Shown piece by piece: positions 63,779 to 64,000 of a stretch of 64,000 nucleotides of DNA; position 1 is the stretch's first letter, and each line of letters opens with the position of its first letter. The position numbers and the translations under genes were made by a program. The notes under the pieces are model-generated. The model saw only the letters and a program-made list of their open reading frames with translations. It searched no databases and had not been told where the DNA came from. Origin of the DNA: CAZOEL01 sp964578835 (GTDB taxonomy: Bacteria; Desulfobacterota; Syntrophobacteria; Syntrophobacterales; Syntrophobacteraceae); the NCBI GenBank assembly GCA_964578835.1, contig CAZOEL010000011.1, positions 37,966-101,965 of the forward strand, written 5' to 3'.

Positions 63779-64000
63779 GATCCGCCTCCTCTTGATCCTT
63801 CTATGAGTGGTCTGGAAGCTTTTGATCGCCTCATTGCGCTAATAGCAAACGTTATGCAGAAAATAGAATAGCTCTTCTTGACAGTCGGGAGCAATCATCT
63901 TTTCATAAGACAAGGAAGGAAATCGCGACTGTTTCCGGGTCCTAGGGCAGCTCACAACAAATAACCTACCAAAATTGGTTCAGAAACACCCACCGTCATT
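63779..64000. other. Right-edge intergenic sequence
   Basis: No coding character; short frames across the end of the methyltransferase are shadows. I see no terminator or repeat. Confidence 0.4.

Noticed and set aside
1..64000. CRISPR array, tRNA or rRNA gene
   Set aside because: I found no regularly spaced direct repeats and no cloverleaf or rRNA-like sequence in the window.

Overview
The window looks like chromosome from an anaerobic, nitrogen-fixing Gram-negative bacterium, most likely a Desulfobacterota (deltaproteobacterial) lineage. The signs are a nif operon carrying two PII genes (nifI1, nifI2) between nifH and nifD, a sigma-54 promoter ahead of nifH, a periplasmic CbiK-type cobalt chelatase under a cobalamin riboswitch, FmdE-, CooT- and DUF3842-type proteins, and a full TonB/ExbBD outer-membrane energy system. 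The assignment rests on gene content, not on a database search.

Region 1 (1-7.7 kb): the N-terminal part of a P1B-type metal ATPase running off the left edge, a large AsmA-like membrane protein, and a plus-strand pair made of an SPFH-domain protein with tandem zinc ribbons and a second zinc-ribbon protein. Region 2 (7.7-17.5 kb, minus strand): one nif operon, nifH-nifI1-nifI2-nifD-nifK-[2Fe-2S] ferredoxin-nifE-nifN-nifB. A -24/-12 promoter lies 40 bases upstream of nifH and a perfect TGT-N10-ACA palindrome further up. nifA, nifV and nifS are not in the window.

Region 3 (17.9-24.7 kb): an accessory stretch with a Phd/VapC-type toxin-antitoxin pair, a frameshifted secreted Ig-like gene, an AT-richer lysin-like gene, several long inverted repeats, two small lipoprotein genes (the second frameshifted) and an orphan parB. 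Region 4 (24.7-32.4 kb): a three-gene secreted module with two gingipain-like (C25) paralogs, the first of which lacks the catalytic His and Cys, followed by a BNR/Asp-box beta-propeller protein.

Region 5 (32.8-36.8 kb): a methyltransferase, then a cobalamin riboswitch with terminator controlling periplasmic cbiK, then an FmdE-cooT-DUF3842 operon behind its own terminator-bearing leader. Region 6 (37-63.1 kb, all plus strand, mostly overlapping genes): an ABC exporter pair, a fused chelatase I/D subunit, a chelatase I subunit, a TonB-dependent receptor, a CobN-like large chelatase subunit, a 38-codon coupled small ORF, a beta-propeller lipoprotein, a four-part ECF-type importer, a MacA-MacB-TolC-like tripartite exporter, a nucleoside-recognition (Gate) membrane protein and ExbB, ExbD and TonB. 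Two copies of a conserved hairpin element sit in the leaders of the receptor and cobN-like genes. The layout suggests a single pathway that takes a metal complex or metallo-tetrapyrrole across both membranes, inserts or removes the metal with a CobN/ChlI/ChlD machine and exports products. Because CbiK already supplies cobalt insertion for B12, the CobN-like machine may well serve another substrate. This is the most interesting candidate system here. The window ends with a minus-strand methyltransferase.
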